Below are positions 38,024 through 47,091 of a DNA stretch of 64,000 nt, piece by piece; positions within the stretch are counted from its first letter, which is position 1; each line of letters starts with the position of its first letter. A program made the translations under genes and the position numbers. The notes under the pieces are model-generated. The model was not told the DNA's origin. It was given only the letters and a program-made list of their open reading frames with translations, and searched no databases. This DNA is from JADJRH01 sp046351455 (GTDB taxonomy: Bacteria > Myxococcota_A > Polyangia > Polyangiales > Polyangiaceae): positions 37,741-101,740 of the forward strand of contig JAXLYM010000032.1 in NCBI GenBank assembly GCA_046351455.1. The letters run 5' to 3'.

Positions 38024-41000
38024 ATGTGGCTCTGGATCCTGAGCGCCCTGTTCATCCTGCTCGTATGGGCGGTGTACTTCGTCGCCTTCAACGGGCTCGC
38101 CGATCAGCCTGGGCTCCCCATGTGGGTGCCGATCGCGATCTCCGCGGCCGTCGTCCTCGGGCTGATCGGTCTCGTCATCTACCGCCGAGTCCGCGCAGCG
38201 CGCGCGGCCCGAGCGCTGGAGAAGGCGATCGCGGAGCAAGCGCAGGAGCAGGCGCTCGCCGCCAAGCCTGAGCGCCGCGCGGAGATCCAGGAGCTCCACC
38301 GCCAGATCCAGGAGGGCATCAACGCCCTCAAGACGTCGAAGCTCGGCGGCGGAAAGCGCGGAGCGGACGCCCTCTACGCGCTGCCCTGGTACGTGATCGT
38401 CGGTCCGCCCGGCGCCGGTAAGACGACGGCCCTCCGTCACTCCGGCCTCGTGTTCCCGTACCTGGATCCGGCGGGCGGCGGCGTGCGCGGCGTCGGCGGC
38501 ACGCGCAACTGCGACTGGTGGTTCACCAACGAGGCGATCCTCCTCGACACGGCCGGCCGCTACACGACCGAGGACGACGATCGCGATGAGTGGATCGCGT
38601 TCCTGGAGCAGCTCAAGAAGTACCGCTCCGACAAGCCCGTGAACGGCGTGCTCGTCGCCGTCAGCGCGAACGATCTCATCGACCAGACCGAGGAGCAGAT
38701 CCAGGAGACCGGCAAGAAGGTCCGCGCCCGCATCGACGAGATGCAGGACATCCTTCAGATGACGCTGCCGGTCTACATGCTCTTCACGAAGATGGACCTC
38801 GTGGCCGGCTTCGTGGAGTTCTTCGGCGACATGAAGAAGAGCGAGCGCGGAGCGCCTTGGGGCTCCACGTTCCAGCTCGCGTCCGACAAGAGCGATCCGA
38901 AGAAGCTGTTCCTCGCCGAGTTCGAGGACATGGCGGAGCGCGTGTACCTCCGCAGCGTGAAGCGCGTCGCCGCCGAGCGGAACAAGGACGCGAAGGAGCG
39001 CATCTTCTTTTTCCCGCGCGAGTTCGGTGAGATCAAGGCGCACCTCGCGGACTTCATGGGCGCCGCCTTCGCGCCGAGCGCCGGCAAGCAGCCGACCCCG
39101 ATCCTCCGCGGCTTCTACTTCACGTCCGGCACGCAAGAGGGCCGGCCGATGGATCGCGTGCTCGCGAACATGGCGCGCACGTACGGCCTCCGCCCGGCGC
39201 AGTACGAAGAGCCGGCCGGGAACGCGGAGTCGAAGAGCTACTTCCTCAAGGACGTGTTCACCGGCATCGTCTTCCCGGACGCCGACGTCGCGGCCCGGAG
39301 CGAGGCCGAGCTGCGCCGTCGCCGCATCCGTCAGATGGTGATCGCCGCCGCGGCCGCCGCGGTGGCCGTGCTGTTCATCGTCCCGTCGATCATCTCGTTC
39401 TTCAACAACCGCGCCCTCGTCAAGCAGACGAGCGACATCTCGGACGAGGCGAAGACGATCGCGTGGTCGGCCCAAGGCGGCGGCAACGCCATCGAGAACG
39501 TCGGCAAGCTCGACAAGCTGCGCGGCCACGTGGAGCTGCTCGATCGCCAGCGCGACGACACGCCCATCGAGTACACGTGGTTCATGTACCAGGGCGGGAA
39601 GCTCTTCGAGCCGACGAAGAAGCAGTACATCGAGAGCCTGAAGCAGGGCTTCGTCCAGCCCACGCGGGAGCTCCTCGAGGCGAAGCTGCAGACCGTCAAC
39701 GCCGAGAACTACTGGGAGTATTACAACCTCCTGCGCGCGTACCTCCTGCTCGACAACAAGAGCCCCGAGGCGAAGCTGCGCTTGAAGGAGTTCGATCAGT
39801 GGGAGGCGTCGCGCCTGGAGGCGCTGTGGGCCGAGAAGCTCGGCGACACCGGCATCCCGCGCGCCGAGCTGAAGGACAAGCTCCTGCCGCACGTCCTCTA
39901 CTACGTGGAGCTGCTCCGCCGCGGTGAGACGCCGGGCGAGGAGCTGGACCAGGCGCTCATCGCGCGCGTCCGCAACATCCTCTCGAAGGTGGAGCCGGCG
40001 GATCGCTACTACGCGCAGTTCGTCACGGCCCTCAACACGAAGAAGAAGGACGAGAGCGGCCCCGACACGGCCGACAACCTCGTGTACCCGCCGATCACGC
40101 TCGCGGACCTGCTCGCCGATCGCCAGGAGGCGCTCGCCAAGATCCGCAGCCGTCAGCGCCAGCGTCCGGGCGGCAAGTACTTCGAGGTCGGCGGCGCCTA
40201 CACGCTCGACGGCCACAAGAAGGTCCTGGAGTCGCTGAAGGAGGGCTACAAGCAGATCGATCGTGAGAAGTGGGTCATCCCGCTCACCGACGACGAGAAG
40301 CAGCAGTCCGCGAAGATCCAGCAGGCGCTCGATCGCGTCCGCCAGGACTACGACTCGGCGTACATCCGCCAGTGGCAGGACTTCTTCCGCGACGTCGACG
40401 TCGACGTTCCGGACAACAACAAAGAGGCGATCGAGGAGTTCAACGTCCTCGCGACGCGCGACTGGCCGTACCTCCGCTTGCTCCGAGCGCTCGACGAGAA
40501 CACCCAGTTCAAGAGCGAGAAGAACCTCGGGAAAGAGGCGGCGACCGGCGACGGCGGCTTCCTCCAGCAGCTCAAGGAGAAGGCGAACCGTCGCGTCCAG
40601 CAGAAGACCGCGGGCAGCGGCATCACGCTCGACGACTTCCTCAACAAGGACAAGGGCGAGCGCTACGACCCGGTGCCCGACTACTTCAACGAGATGGTGC
40701 GCTTCGGCGTGCCGCCGGAGCAGCCGGCCCCGAAGGAGGGCGAGGCCCCGAAGCCTCCGCCGGAGACGTCGCTCGCGAAGTACATCGGCCTGCTGGAGCA
40801 GCTCTCGGCCGAGATGAGCAACGTGCAGAGCGGCCCGCCGAACCCGGACACGAAGAAGGCGACCGAGCTCTTCATGAACGCGGTGAAGGAGACCGAGGTC
40901 CTGCTGCTCAAGCTCGACAAGCCCGGTCAGGAGATGATGCGCCCGCTGCTCATGAACCCGCTGCGCCAGGCGTACCGCGCGGTGGTGAAGAGCGCCGGCG

Positions 41001-41776
41001 GCGCGGCGAGCGGCCTCTGGGAGGTCGAGGTGTGGCCGTCCTACGACAAGAACATCAAGGACCGTTACCCCTTCAACCTCGCCTCCACGCGCGACGCTTC
41101 GTTCGAGGACGCGGTGGCCTTCTTCAAGCCGAAGGACGGCACGCTCTGGGGCTTCTACGACAAGTACCTGAAGGGCTTCCACTACCAGGTGCAGCACGAC
41201 TTCTATCCGCTGCAGCAGCTCCAGGACGACACCCCCGGCGCGAAGGCCTCCACGCCCTTCAAGACGAACCTCTACAACTGCCTCAAGCGCGCGCACGAGA
41301 TCACGGACTCGCTCTTCGCCGGCGGCGGTGACAAGCCGAACGTGCAGTTCCAGATCAACCTGAAGACCGTCAGCCCGATCGTGAGCGAGGTCGTCTTCGA
41401 GATCGACGGGCAGGTGCGGCGGTACCGGAACGAGAAGGAGTTCTGGTACACCTTCGACTGGCCGGGGAAGAACGTCACGGGCGCGAGCATCCGGGTGCGC
41501 GGCGCCGGCGGCCTCGACGAGGAGATCAAGCGCGAGGGCCCCTGGGGCATCTACCGCCTCTTCGAGACGGGCACCGTCACCGCGCAGAAGGACAGCGACG
41601 AGGTCTTCACCGTCACCTGGCAGATGACCGCGCCGCCCGTCACCGTCGTGATGGAGGTCCGCCCGACCCGCGCGAACCACCCGTTCGTCCCGAGCTTCTT
41701 CCGCGCCACGAACTGCCCGCCGAGCATCGGTGACAGCTTCGGCGGCGGAGGCGGAGGCGGCGGCAAGAAGGGCTGA
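38024..41776 (+). CDS. tssM: Type VI secretion membrane protein TssM (IcmF)
   Basis: 1250 residues. Two N-terminal membrane helices (about 3-22 and 31-52), a cytoplasmic NTPase-like domain with intact Walker A GPPGAGKT at 127-134 and ILLDTAGRY, a third helix near 438-460 (AAAAAAVAVLFIVPSIISFF), then a long periplasmic domain of about 790 residues ending in the conserved beta region (YRNEKEFWYTFDWPGKN, GPWGIYRLF). The C-terminus finishes with a glycine run GGGGGGGG. TssM spans the envelope and binds TssJ at the outer membrane. A 12-bp-stem terminator follows, closing the tssJ/K/L/M transcription unit. Confidence 0.96.
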   Translation: MWLWILSALFILLVWAVYFVAFNGLADQPGLPMWVPIAISAAVVLGLIGLVIYRRVRAARAARALEKAIAEQAQEQALAAKPERRAEIQELHRQIQEGINALKTSKLGGGKRGADALYALPWYVIVGPPGAGKTTALRHSGLVFPYLDPAGGGVRGVGGTRNCDWWFTNEAILLDTAGRYTTEDDDRDEWIAFLEQLKKYRSDKPVNGVLVAVSANDLIDQTEEQIQETGKKVRARIDEMQDILQMTLPVYMLFTKMDLVAGFVEFFGDMKKSERGAPWGSTFQLASDKSDPKKLFLAEFEDMAERVYLRSVKRVAAERNKDAKERIFFFPREFGEIKAHLADFMGAAFAPSAGKQPTPILRGFYFTSGTQEGRPMDRVLANMARTYGLRPAQYEEPAGNAESKSYFLKDVFTGIVFPDADVAARSEAELRRRRIRQMVIAAAAAAVAVLFIVPSIISFFNNRALVKQTSDISDEAKTIAWSAQGGGNAIENVGKLDKLRGHVELLDRQRDDTPIEYTWFMYQGGKLFEPTKKQYIESLKQGFVQPTRELLEAKLQTVNAENYWEYYNLLRAYLLLDNKSPEAKLRLKEFDQWEASRLEALWAEKLGDTGIPRAELKDKLLPHVLYYVELLRRGETPGEELDQALIARVRNILSKVEPADRYYAQFVTALNTKKKDESGPDTADNLVYPPITLADLLADRQEALAKIRSRQRQRPGGKYFEVGGAYTLDGHKKVLESLKEGYKQIDREKWVIPLTDDEKQQSAKIQQALDRVRQDYDSAYIRQWQDFFRDVDVDVPDNNKEAIEEFNVLATRDWPYLRLLRALDENTQFKSEKNLGKEAATGDGGFLQQLKEKANRRVQQKTAGSGITLDDFLNKDKGERYDPVPDYFNEMVRFGVPPEQPAPKEGEAPKPPPETSLAKYIGLLEQLSAEMSNVQSGPPNPDTKKATELFMNAVKETEVLLLKLDKPGQEMMRPLLMNPLRQAYRAVVKSAGGAASGLWEVEVWPSYDKNIKDRYPFNLASTRDASFEDAVAFFKPKDGTLWGFYDKYLKGFHYQVQHDFYPLQQLQDDTPGAKASTPFKTNLYNCLKRAHEITDSLFAGGGDKPNVQFQINLKTVSPIVSEVVFEIDGQVRRYRNEKEFWYTFDWPGKNVTGASIRVRGAGGLDEEIKREGPWGIYRLFETGTVTAQKDSDEVFTVTWQMTAPPVTVVMEVRPTRANHPFVPSFFRATNCPPSIGDSFGGGGGGGGKKG

Positions 41777-41801
41777 TCCCCGCCCCGATATCAATGAAGG
41801 C

Positions 41802-41838
41802 GAAGCCGCAGCGTCCCCCCGCTGCGGCTTCTTCGTTT
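41802..41838 (+). terminator. Strong terminator after tssM
   Basis: A perfect 12-bp stem GAAGCCGCAGCG / CGCTGCGGCTTC with loop TCCCCC, then TTCGTTTC. It separates tssM from tagF, so tagF-tssA-tssB-tssC must have another promoter or rely on read-through. Confidence 0.88.
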
Positions 41839-41928
41839 CCGCCCCTGGCCCTCCACTTCATTTTTGATGCGCGCACCGAGCGATGCCTGCTCCCCGCGGC
41901 GCGCGCGTTCGTGTAAGAAAAAAGAAGC

Positions 41929-42909
41929 ATGTTCTGGCGCAAAAAGCGCGCACCGGCGGCGCCTCCCCAGATCGGTTGTTTCGGCAAGCTCCCGGCGACC
42001 GGCGACTTCATCCGGCTCAACGCCGCCACCGACGAGCTCGCCGCGTTCGATCGCTGGATGGGCGGCGGCATCGACTTCGCGCGCCGCTCCATGGGCAGCT
42101 CGTTCGACGCCGCGTACCACGGCTCGGTGGGGCTCTTCATCTTCCACTCCGAGGGCCGCGGCGACGAGCAGCCAGCGCGCGCGCTCGTCGGCGCGTGGGC
42201 TCCGAGCGGCGACAACGCGGGGCGCCTCTACCCGATGACGGTGTTCGCGTCGTACGACTACGGGCAGCTCGTGGCTGCGGGCGGCGGCGTGCCGATCGCG
42301 CTGTTCCCGTTCCTCTCCGCGGCGTACGAGCTGGTGCTCTCCGGCCGCTCGCTGCCGGTGGACGCGTTCCTCGATCGCGTGTCGCGCATCCAGCTCCCGT
42401 CGCTGGACGATCCGGATCTCGTGACGGCGGGCTACCGGCAGTGGCTCGCCTCGCAGCCGATGAAGGCGCTGTGGGACACGGGCTTCGGCACCGACGCGAA
42501 CCGCTACTGGGTCGTGCAGAACATCCTCGCGAGCGTGCAGCCGTTCCGCGGTCAAGAGATGCCGAAGACGGGGCTCGCCGTGCGCTTGCCGCTCGGGCCG
42601 GGCGACGCGTACGCCGCGGCCGTGTGGATGGACATGACGCTGCGCCTCGCGAAGTGGAAGAGCACGCTGCTCAACGCCTTCTGGTCGCCGCAGCAGGCGC
42701 TGCTGCTCCACCTCGGGCCGCCGCACGTCGCGTCGTTCCGGGAGCTGATCTCGCCCACGGGTCAAGCCGATCACGTCGCGGATCTGTGCGGCCCCGCGAC
42801 GCTCGATGAGGGCACCACGCGCAGGGCGCTCGGCCCGCAGCTCGACGGCCTCGTCGCGCGAACGGACCTGTCGCTGTCGCAGTTCCTCGAAGGGCTCCTC
42901 GGCGTCTAG
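41929..42909 (+). CDS. tagF: Type VI secretion regulator TagF
   Basis: 326 residues. The DUF2094/ImpM opening IGCFGKLPATGDFIRLN is diagnostic, followed by FDRWMGGGIDFARRSMG, GRLYPMTVFASYDYG and PLPVDAFLDRVS-like SLPVDAFLDRVS. TagF represses T6SS assembly post-translationally in Pseudomonas, acting with or through Fha; here the FHA protein (TagH) is in the other half of the locus, and no fused PppA phosphatase domain is present. It begins the second transcription unit and is 26 bases before tssA. Confidence 0.9.
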   Translation: MFWRKKRAPAAPPQIGCFGKLPATGDFIRLNAATDELAAFDRWMGGGIDFARRSMGSSFDAAYHGSVGLFIFHSEGRGDEQPARALVGAWAPSGDNAGRLYPMTVFASYDYGQLVAAGGGVPIALFPFLSAAYELVLSGRSLPVDAFLDRVSRIQLPSLDDPDLVTAGYRQWLASQPMKALWDTGFGTDANRYWVVQNILASVQPFRGQEMPKTGLAVRLPLGPGDAYAAAVWMDMTLRLAKWKSTLLNAFWSPQQALLLHLGPPHVASFRELISPTGQADHVADLCGPATLDEGTTRRALGPQLDGLVARTDLSLSQFLEGLLGV

Positions 42910-42935
42910 CCGCCCTGATACGCTCCGCCCCCACC

Positions 42936-44657
42936 ATGGCGGCGGACGACCTCATCAACGAAATCAAAGAGAAGCTCACGGACCTCCTCGCTCCGATCAG
43001 CGGCGGCGTCGGCGCGGATTGCTCGTTCGAGGACGTCGACGCGATCAAGAACGAGATCGACAAGAGCGCGTCGATGGGCGGGGCCAAGACCGACTGGAAC
43101 GCGGTCGTGAACAACTCCGAGACCGCGCTCACGGAGAAGACGAAGGACTTCCGCATCGCCCTCTACTGGGCCGCCGGGCGCGCGACGCAGGACGGCGTGC
43201 GCGGCCTCCTCGAGGGCTTCGTCCTCCTCGACGCGATGATGGAGGCGTACTGGGACAAGATGTACCCGCCGCTCAAGCGGCCGAAGGCGCGCGCCAACCT
43301 CGCCATGTGGCTCGCGGAGTACACGAAGACCTTGCCGTCCATCAACGCGTTCCAGCCGACGGCGAAGGACGCGGACATGTGCAAGGCGCTGGAGAAGGTC
43401 AGCCGCCGCGTCGACAACGATCTGGCCGACAAGCTGGGTGACGCGTTCCAGGGCCTTCGCGAAGTTCGCAACATCATCTCCAACATCGAGCGCAGCTTGC
43501 CGAAGGAGGCGCCGCCGCCGCCTCCTCCGCCGCCGCCTCCTCCTCCGCCACCGCCTCCTCCGCCTCCTCCTCCGCGTCCGGAGCCGCAGGCCGCCGCCGC
43601 TCCCGCGCCCGCGCCGACGTACGCGCCGGAGCCGCAGCCCGTGTACGCGGCGCCCGCAGCCGTCGGCGGTGAGGCGCTCCCGCCCGAGCTGGATCCCGCT
43701 CAGATCCAGGACGTCGAGACGGCCTCGGCGACGCTCAACCGCTGCACGCTGATCCTCCAGCGCGCGGGGGACGCGGTGCGGGCCGCGATGCCGACGCTGC
43801 CCGTCGGGTACCGCGTGCAGCGCACCGGCCTCTGGCTCGAGGTCAGCCAGGATCCGCCGAACGATGGCGGCATCATGAGCATGGCGAACGGGCCGGCCGA
43901 GTACCTCCGGCAGCAGCTCAACGACGCCGCGGCGGCGGGCGAGCCGACGACGCTCCACGGCGTGGCCGAGACCATGATCGGCGAGAACCCGCTGTGGCTC
44001 GATCCGCAGCGCCACTCGATCCAGGCGCTGGAGCAGCTCGGCGCGGACTACGACGGCGTGCGCCAGACGGTGCTCGTGCAGCTCGCGGCGCTCCTCTCGC
44101 GGGCGCCCGCGCTGCCCACGCTCAAGTTCAACGACGGCTCGCCCACCGCGGACCCGGACACGGTCGCCTGGCTGGAGACCGCGGTGAAGGGCGCGTTCGG
44201 CGCGGGCGGCGGCGGCGGCGGCGCTCGCAGCGGGAGCCCCGTGGACAAGGCGATCGCCGACGCGCAGGCCAAGCTCGGCGGCGACGCTCCGGACGTGCCG
44301 GGCGCGTTCTCGGTGCTCCACAAGGCCGCGCGCGCGGCGCAGGCGCCGGCCGACAAGTTCCGCGCGCGCCTCGCCCTCGCGAAGATCGCGCTGCAGGTCA
44401 GCCAGTTCAACATCGCGAAGGCGCAGCTCGAAGGCCTGGAGCGCACGGCGGAGCACCACCACCTCGCCGAGTGGCAGCCGGACCTCTGCGCGGAGCTCTA
44501 CGCCGCCCTCTACCAGGTGCACCGCACGCAGAACGCGGCCTTCGGCATGGAGGTCCCGCCCGAGGCGCGCGCCAGGGAGAACGGCGCGTTCGAGAAGCTC
44601 TGCGAGCTCGACGCCGCGGCCGCCCTCAAGCTGATGATGGAAGCGCCGCCGATGTGA
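42936..44657 (+). CDS. tssA: Type VI secretion protein TssA with polyproline linker
   Basis: 573 residues. The N-terminal ImpA domain (about 1-190) contains DWNAVVNNSETALTEKTKDF, LYWAAGRATQDG, LLDAMMEAYWDKMYPPLK and RANLAMWL. It is followed by a run of 21 consecutive prolines and a P/A-rich linker to about 255. The C-terminal domain resembles the VasJ type (GYRVQRTGLWLEV, LEQLGADYDGVRQTV, AKAQLEGLERTAEHH). TssA caps or initiates the sheath. Twenty-one prolines in a row should require EF-P for translation. It has no clear Shine-Dalgarno, hinting at coupling to tagF. Confidence 0.92.
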   Translation: MAADDLINEIKEKLTDLLAPISGGVGADCSFEDVDAIKNEIDKSASMGGAKTDWNAVVNNSETALTEKTKDFRIALYWAAGRATQDGVRGLLEGFVLLDAMMEAYWDKMYPPLKRPKARANLAMWLAEYTKTLPSINAFQPTAKDADMCKALEKVSRRVDNDLADKLGDAFQGLREVRNIISNIERSLPKEAPPPPPPPPPPPPPPPPPPPPPRPEPQAAAAPAPAPTYAPEPQPVYAAPAAVGGEALPPELDPAQIQDVETASATLNRCTLILQRAGDAVRAAMPTLPVGYRVQRTGLWLEVSQDPPNDGGIMSMANGPAEYLRQQLNDAAAAGEPTTLHGVAETMIGENPLWLDPQRHSIQALEQLGADYDGVRQTVLVQLAALLSRAPALPTLKFNDGSPTADPDTVAWLETAVKGAFGAGGGGGGARSGSPVDKAIADAQAKLGGDAPDVPGAFSVLHKAARAAQAPADKFRARLALAKIALQVSQFNIAKAQLEGLERTAEHHHLAEWQPDLCAELYAALYQVHRTQNAAFGMEVPPEARARENGAFEKLCELDAAAALKLMMEAPPM

Positions 44658-45029
44658 GCGGGCGCACCAAAGTCAAGCTCGATCGTCCGAACGCCCGGTC
44701 ATAGACGGGCGACCCTCCCACGCCACCTCTCGCAGAAGCCTGATTTCAAAAGCGCTTTTGCGTGTTCCCGAGCCAACCGAAAAGTGTTCGCCGGCCCGTC
44801 CCGCGCTCAGGATCATGGACCTTTCCGTTTGGGGTTTGGTTATGCTCCGCGCGCAGCTCGGCGGGAAACGGACAACGTTGCCACCTCGCCGTGACGGTGT
44901 CCGAATCGGCTCCTTTCGCAGGGGCCGTCCGGGTGAAGAGTCGATCGTCTCATGAATCGCGTTTGGGGCTTCAGACCGCCGTTCGGCGTCTTCTGCCCCA
45001 CCCCCGAAAAGGGGAAAGGAGCCTAAGCG
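44658..45029 (+). promoter_or_regulatory. Intergenic region upstream of tssB
   Basis: 372 bases without a convincing gene. It has the perfect 12-base palindrome AAAAGCGCTTTT at 44748-44759, less GC-rich sequence around 44810-44860 (GGTTTGGTTATGCTCC, a weak -10 candidate), and the strong Shine-Dalgarno AAGGAG eight bases before the tssB ATG. A separate promoter for the highly expressed sheath genes is likely. Confidence 0.5.
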
Positions 45030-45521
45030 ATGTCGAAAGAAGGATCAGTCGCGCCGAAAGAACGCGTGAACATCACGTACAAGCCTGCGACGGGTAACGC
45101 GAAGGAAGAAGTCGAGCTGCCGCTCAAGCTCCTCATGCTCGGTGACTACACCCAGCGTCCGGACCCCCGTCCCCTCGAGGATCGCAAGCCGATCAGCGTG
45201 GACAAGGACAACTTCCAGAAGGTCATGGGCGAGCAGAAGCTGGCCCTCTCCTTCAACGTGAAGGATCGCCTCTCCGAGACCGAGGACTCCGAGATCACGG
45301 TCAACCTCAAGTTCCGCCGCCTCTCCGACATGGAGCCCGAGGCGATCGCCAACCAGGTGCCCGAGCTGAAGAAGCTGCTCGAGCTCCGCGCCGCGCTCAC
45401 CGCCCTCAAGGGCCCGCTCGGCAACGAGAAGGCCTTCCGCAACAAGATCCAGAACATTCTCAACGATCCCGCGCAGCGCAACCGGCTCGTCAACGAGCTC
45501 GGCCTCAAGAAGGAGGAGTAA
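45030..45521 (+). CDS. tssB: Type VI secretion sheath small subunit TssB
   Basis: 163 residues, typical size. Family features: RVNITYKP, EVELPLKLLMLGDYTQRPDPRPL, KDNFQKVMGEQKLAL, LKFRRLSDMEPEAIANQVPEL, LLELRAALTALKGPLGN and the C-terminal FRNKIQNILNDP. TssB and TssC intertwine to form the contractile sheath. Three bases separate it from tssC, with GGAGGAG at its own end serving tssC, so the pair is translated together. Confidence 0.97.
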   Translation: MSKEGSVAPKERVNITYKPATGNAKEEVELPLKLLMLGDYTQRPDPRPLEDRKPISVDKDNFQKVMGEQKLALSFNVKDRLSETEDSEITVNLKFRRLSDMEPEAIANQVPELKKLLELRAALTALKGPLGNEKAFRNKIQNILNDPAQRNRLVNELGLKKEE

Positions 45522-45524
45522 ACA

Positions 45525-47003
45525 ATGTCGACCGAAGCTCAGGCCAGCGGCGGAACGCAGACGCTCGAAGGCGGCTCTCTCCTCGAGGAGATCCTCGCCG
45601 AGACGAAGATGACCCCAGGCGACGAGGGGTACGAGATCGCCAAGCGCGGCGTGCAGGCGTTCATCGCCGAGCTCGTCACGCCGAAGCGCGAGGGCGAGAA
45701 GATCGACAAGGCCCTCGTCGACGCTCTCATCGCGGAGATCGACGTCAAGCTGTCGCGCCAGATCGACGAGATCATCCACCACCCGACGTTCCAGAAGCTG
45801 GAGAGCGCGTGGCGCTCGCTCAAGTTCGTCATCGACCGCGTCGACTTCCGCGAGAACATCAAGGTCGAGCTCCTCAACTGCTCCAAGGAAGACCTCCTCG
45901 CGGACTTCGAGGACGCGCCCGAGGTGCCGAAGAGCGGCCTCTACAAGATCGTGTACTCGGCCGAGTACGGCACGTTCGGAGGCCGTCCGTTCGGCGCGAT
46001 CGTCGCGAACTACGACTTCGGCCCCGGGCCGCAGGACATCGCGCTGCTGCAGAAGTGCGCGGCCGTCGCGACGATGTCGCACGCGCCGTTCCTCGCGGCG
46101 GCGGGTCCCGGCTTCTTCGGCCTCAAGGACTACCTCAACCTGCCCAACCTCAAGGACCTCAAGAGCCTCTTCGAGGGCCCGCAGTACACGAAGTGGCAGG
46201 CGTTCCGTGAGAGCGAGGACGCGCGCTACGTCGGCCTCACGCTCCCGCGCTTCCTGCTCCGCCTGCCGTTCGGCGCCAACACGGTCCCCGTGAAGGCCTT
46301 CAACTACGAAGAGGACGTCATCGGGAAGCACGACGCGTACTGCTGGGGCAACGCGGCCTTCGCGATGGCCACCCGCATCGCGGACAGCTTCGCGAAGTTC
46401 CGCTGGTGCCCGAACATCATCGGCCCGCAGGCCGGCGGCACGGTGGAGAACCTCCCGCTGCACCAGTACGAGGCGATGGGCGAGATCCAGACGAAGGTCC
46501 CGACCGAGATCGTCCTCACGGAGCGCCGCGAGTTCGAGCTGTCGGAGGAGGGCTTCATCGGCCTCACCTACCGCAAGGACTCGGACAACGCGTGCTTCTT
46601 CTCCGCGAACTCCGCCCAGAAGCCGAAGTACTTCGGTCAGAGCGAGGAGGGCCGCGCGGCCGAGCTGAACTACCGCCTCGGCACGCAGCTCCCGTACATG
46701 ATGATCATGTGCCGCCTCTCGCACTACCTGAAGGTCCTTCAGCGCGAGCAGATCGGTACGTGGAAGGAGCGCTCGGATCTGGAGCGCGAGCTCAACGACT
46801 GGATCGGTCAGTACGTGGCCGACCAGGACGTGGTGTCCGCCGCGATCCGCGGCCGCCGTCCGCTCCGCAAGGCGCAGATCACGGTCGAGGACGTCCCGGG
46901 CAACGCGGGCTGGTACAAGGTCGACATGAAGGTGCGCCCGCACTTCAAGTACATGGGCGCGTTCTTCACGCTCAGCCTCGTCGGCAAGCTCGACAAGGAA
47001 TGA
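45525..47003 (+). CDS. tssC: Type VI secretion sheath large subunit TssC
   Basis: 492 residues, the normal length. LLEEILAETKMTPGDEGYEIA leads into the classic FQKLESAWRSLKFVIDRVDF, LLADFEDAPEVPKSGLYKIVYSAEYGTFGG, WQAFRESEDARYVGLTLPRFLLRLPFG, YCWGNAAFAM and the C-terminal VEDVPGNAGWYKVDMKVRPHFKYMGAFF. It forms the outer layer and handle of the contractile sheath. No clpV gene follows, although sheath recycling normally needs it. The cluster ends here with a palindrome (47011-47040) and a terminator. Confidence 0.97.
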   Translation: MSTEAQASGGTQTLEGGSLLEEILAETKMTPGDEGYEIAKRGVQAFIAELVTPKREGEKIDKALVDALIAEIDVKLSRQIDEIIHHPTFQKLESAWRSLKFVIDRVDFRENIKVELLNCSKEDLLADFEDAPEVPKSGLYKIVYSAEYGTFGGRPFGAIVANYDFGPGPQDIALLQKCAAVATMSHAPFLAAAGPGFFGLKDYLNLPNLKDLKSLFEGPQYTKWQAFRESEDARYVGLTLPRFLLRLPFGANTVPVKAFNYEEDVIGKHDAYCWGNAAFAMATRIADSFAKFRWCPNIIGPQAGGTVENLPLHQYEAMGEIQTKVPTEIVLTERREFELSEEGFIGLTYRKDSDNACFFSANSAQKPKYFGQSEEGRAAELNYRLGTQLPYMMIMCRLSHYLKVLQREQIGTWKERSDLERELNDWIGQYVADQDVVSAAIRGRRPLRKAQITVEDVPGNAGWYKVDMKVRPHFKYMGAFFTLSLVGKLDKE

Positions 47004-47053
47004 TCGCGTGAGCCGAGGACGCTCGCGAGCGCCCTCGGCTGCACGATCGAGAG

Positions 47054-47090
47054 GCCCCGCTGCCGGTTGGTAGCGGGGCTTCTTCTTTTT
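47054..47090 (+). terminator. Terminator after tssC
   Basis: GCCCCGCT / AGCGGGGC stem with a 10-base loop, then TTCTTCTTTTTG. A second imperfect palindrome (AGCCGAGG..CCTCGGCT, 47011-47040) precedes it. The T-rich tail touches the stop of the convergent Cys-rich protein gene. Confidence 0.85.
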
Positions 47091-47091
47091 G

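Noticed and set aside
37082..41794. A 1570-residue minus-strand open frame opposite tssM
   Set aside because: It mirrors the tssL/tssM coding strand, is Leu/Arg/Val-rich without domains and typical of antisense frames in high-GC genes.
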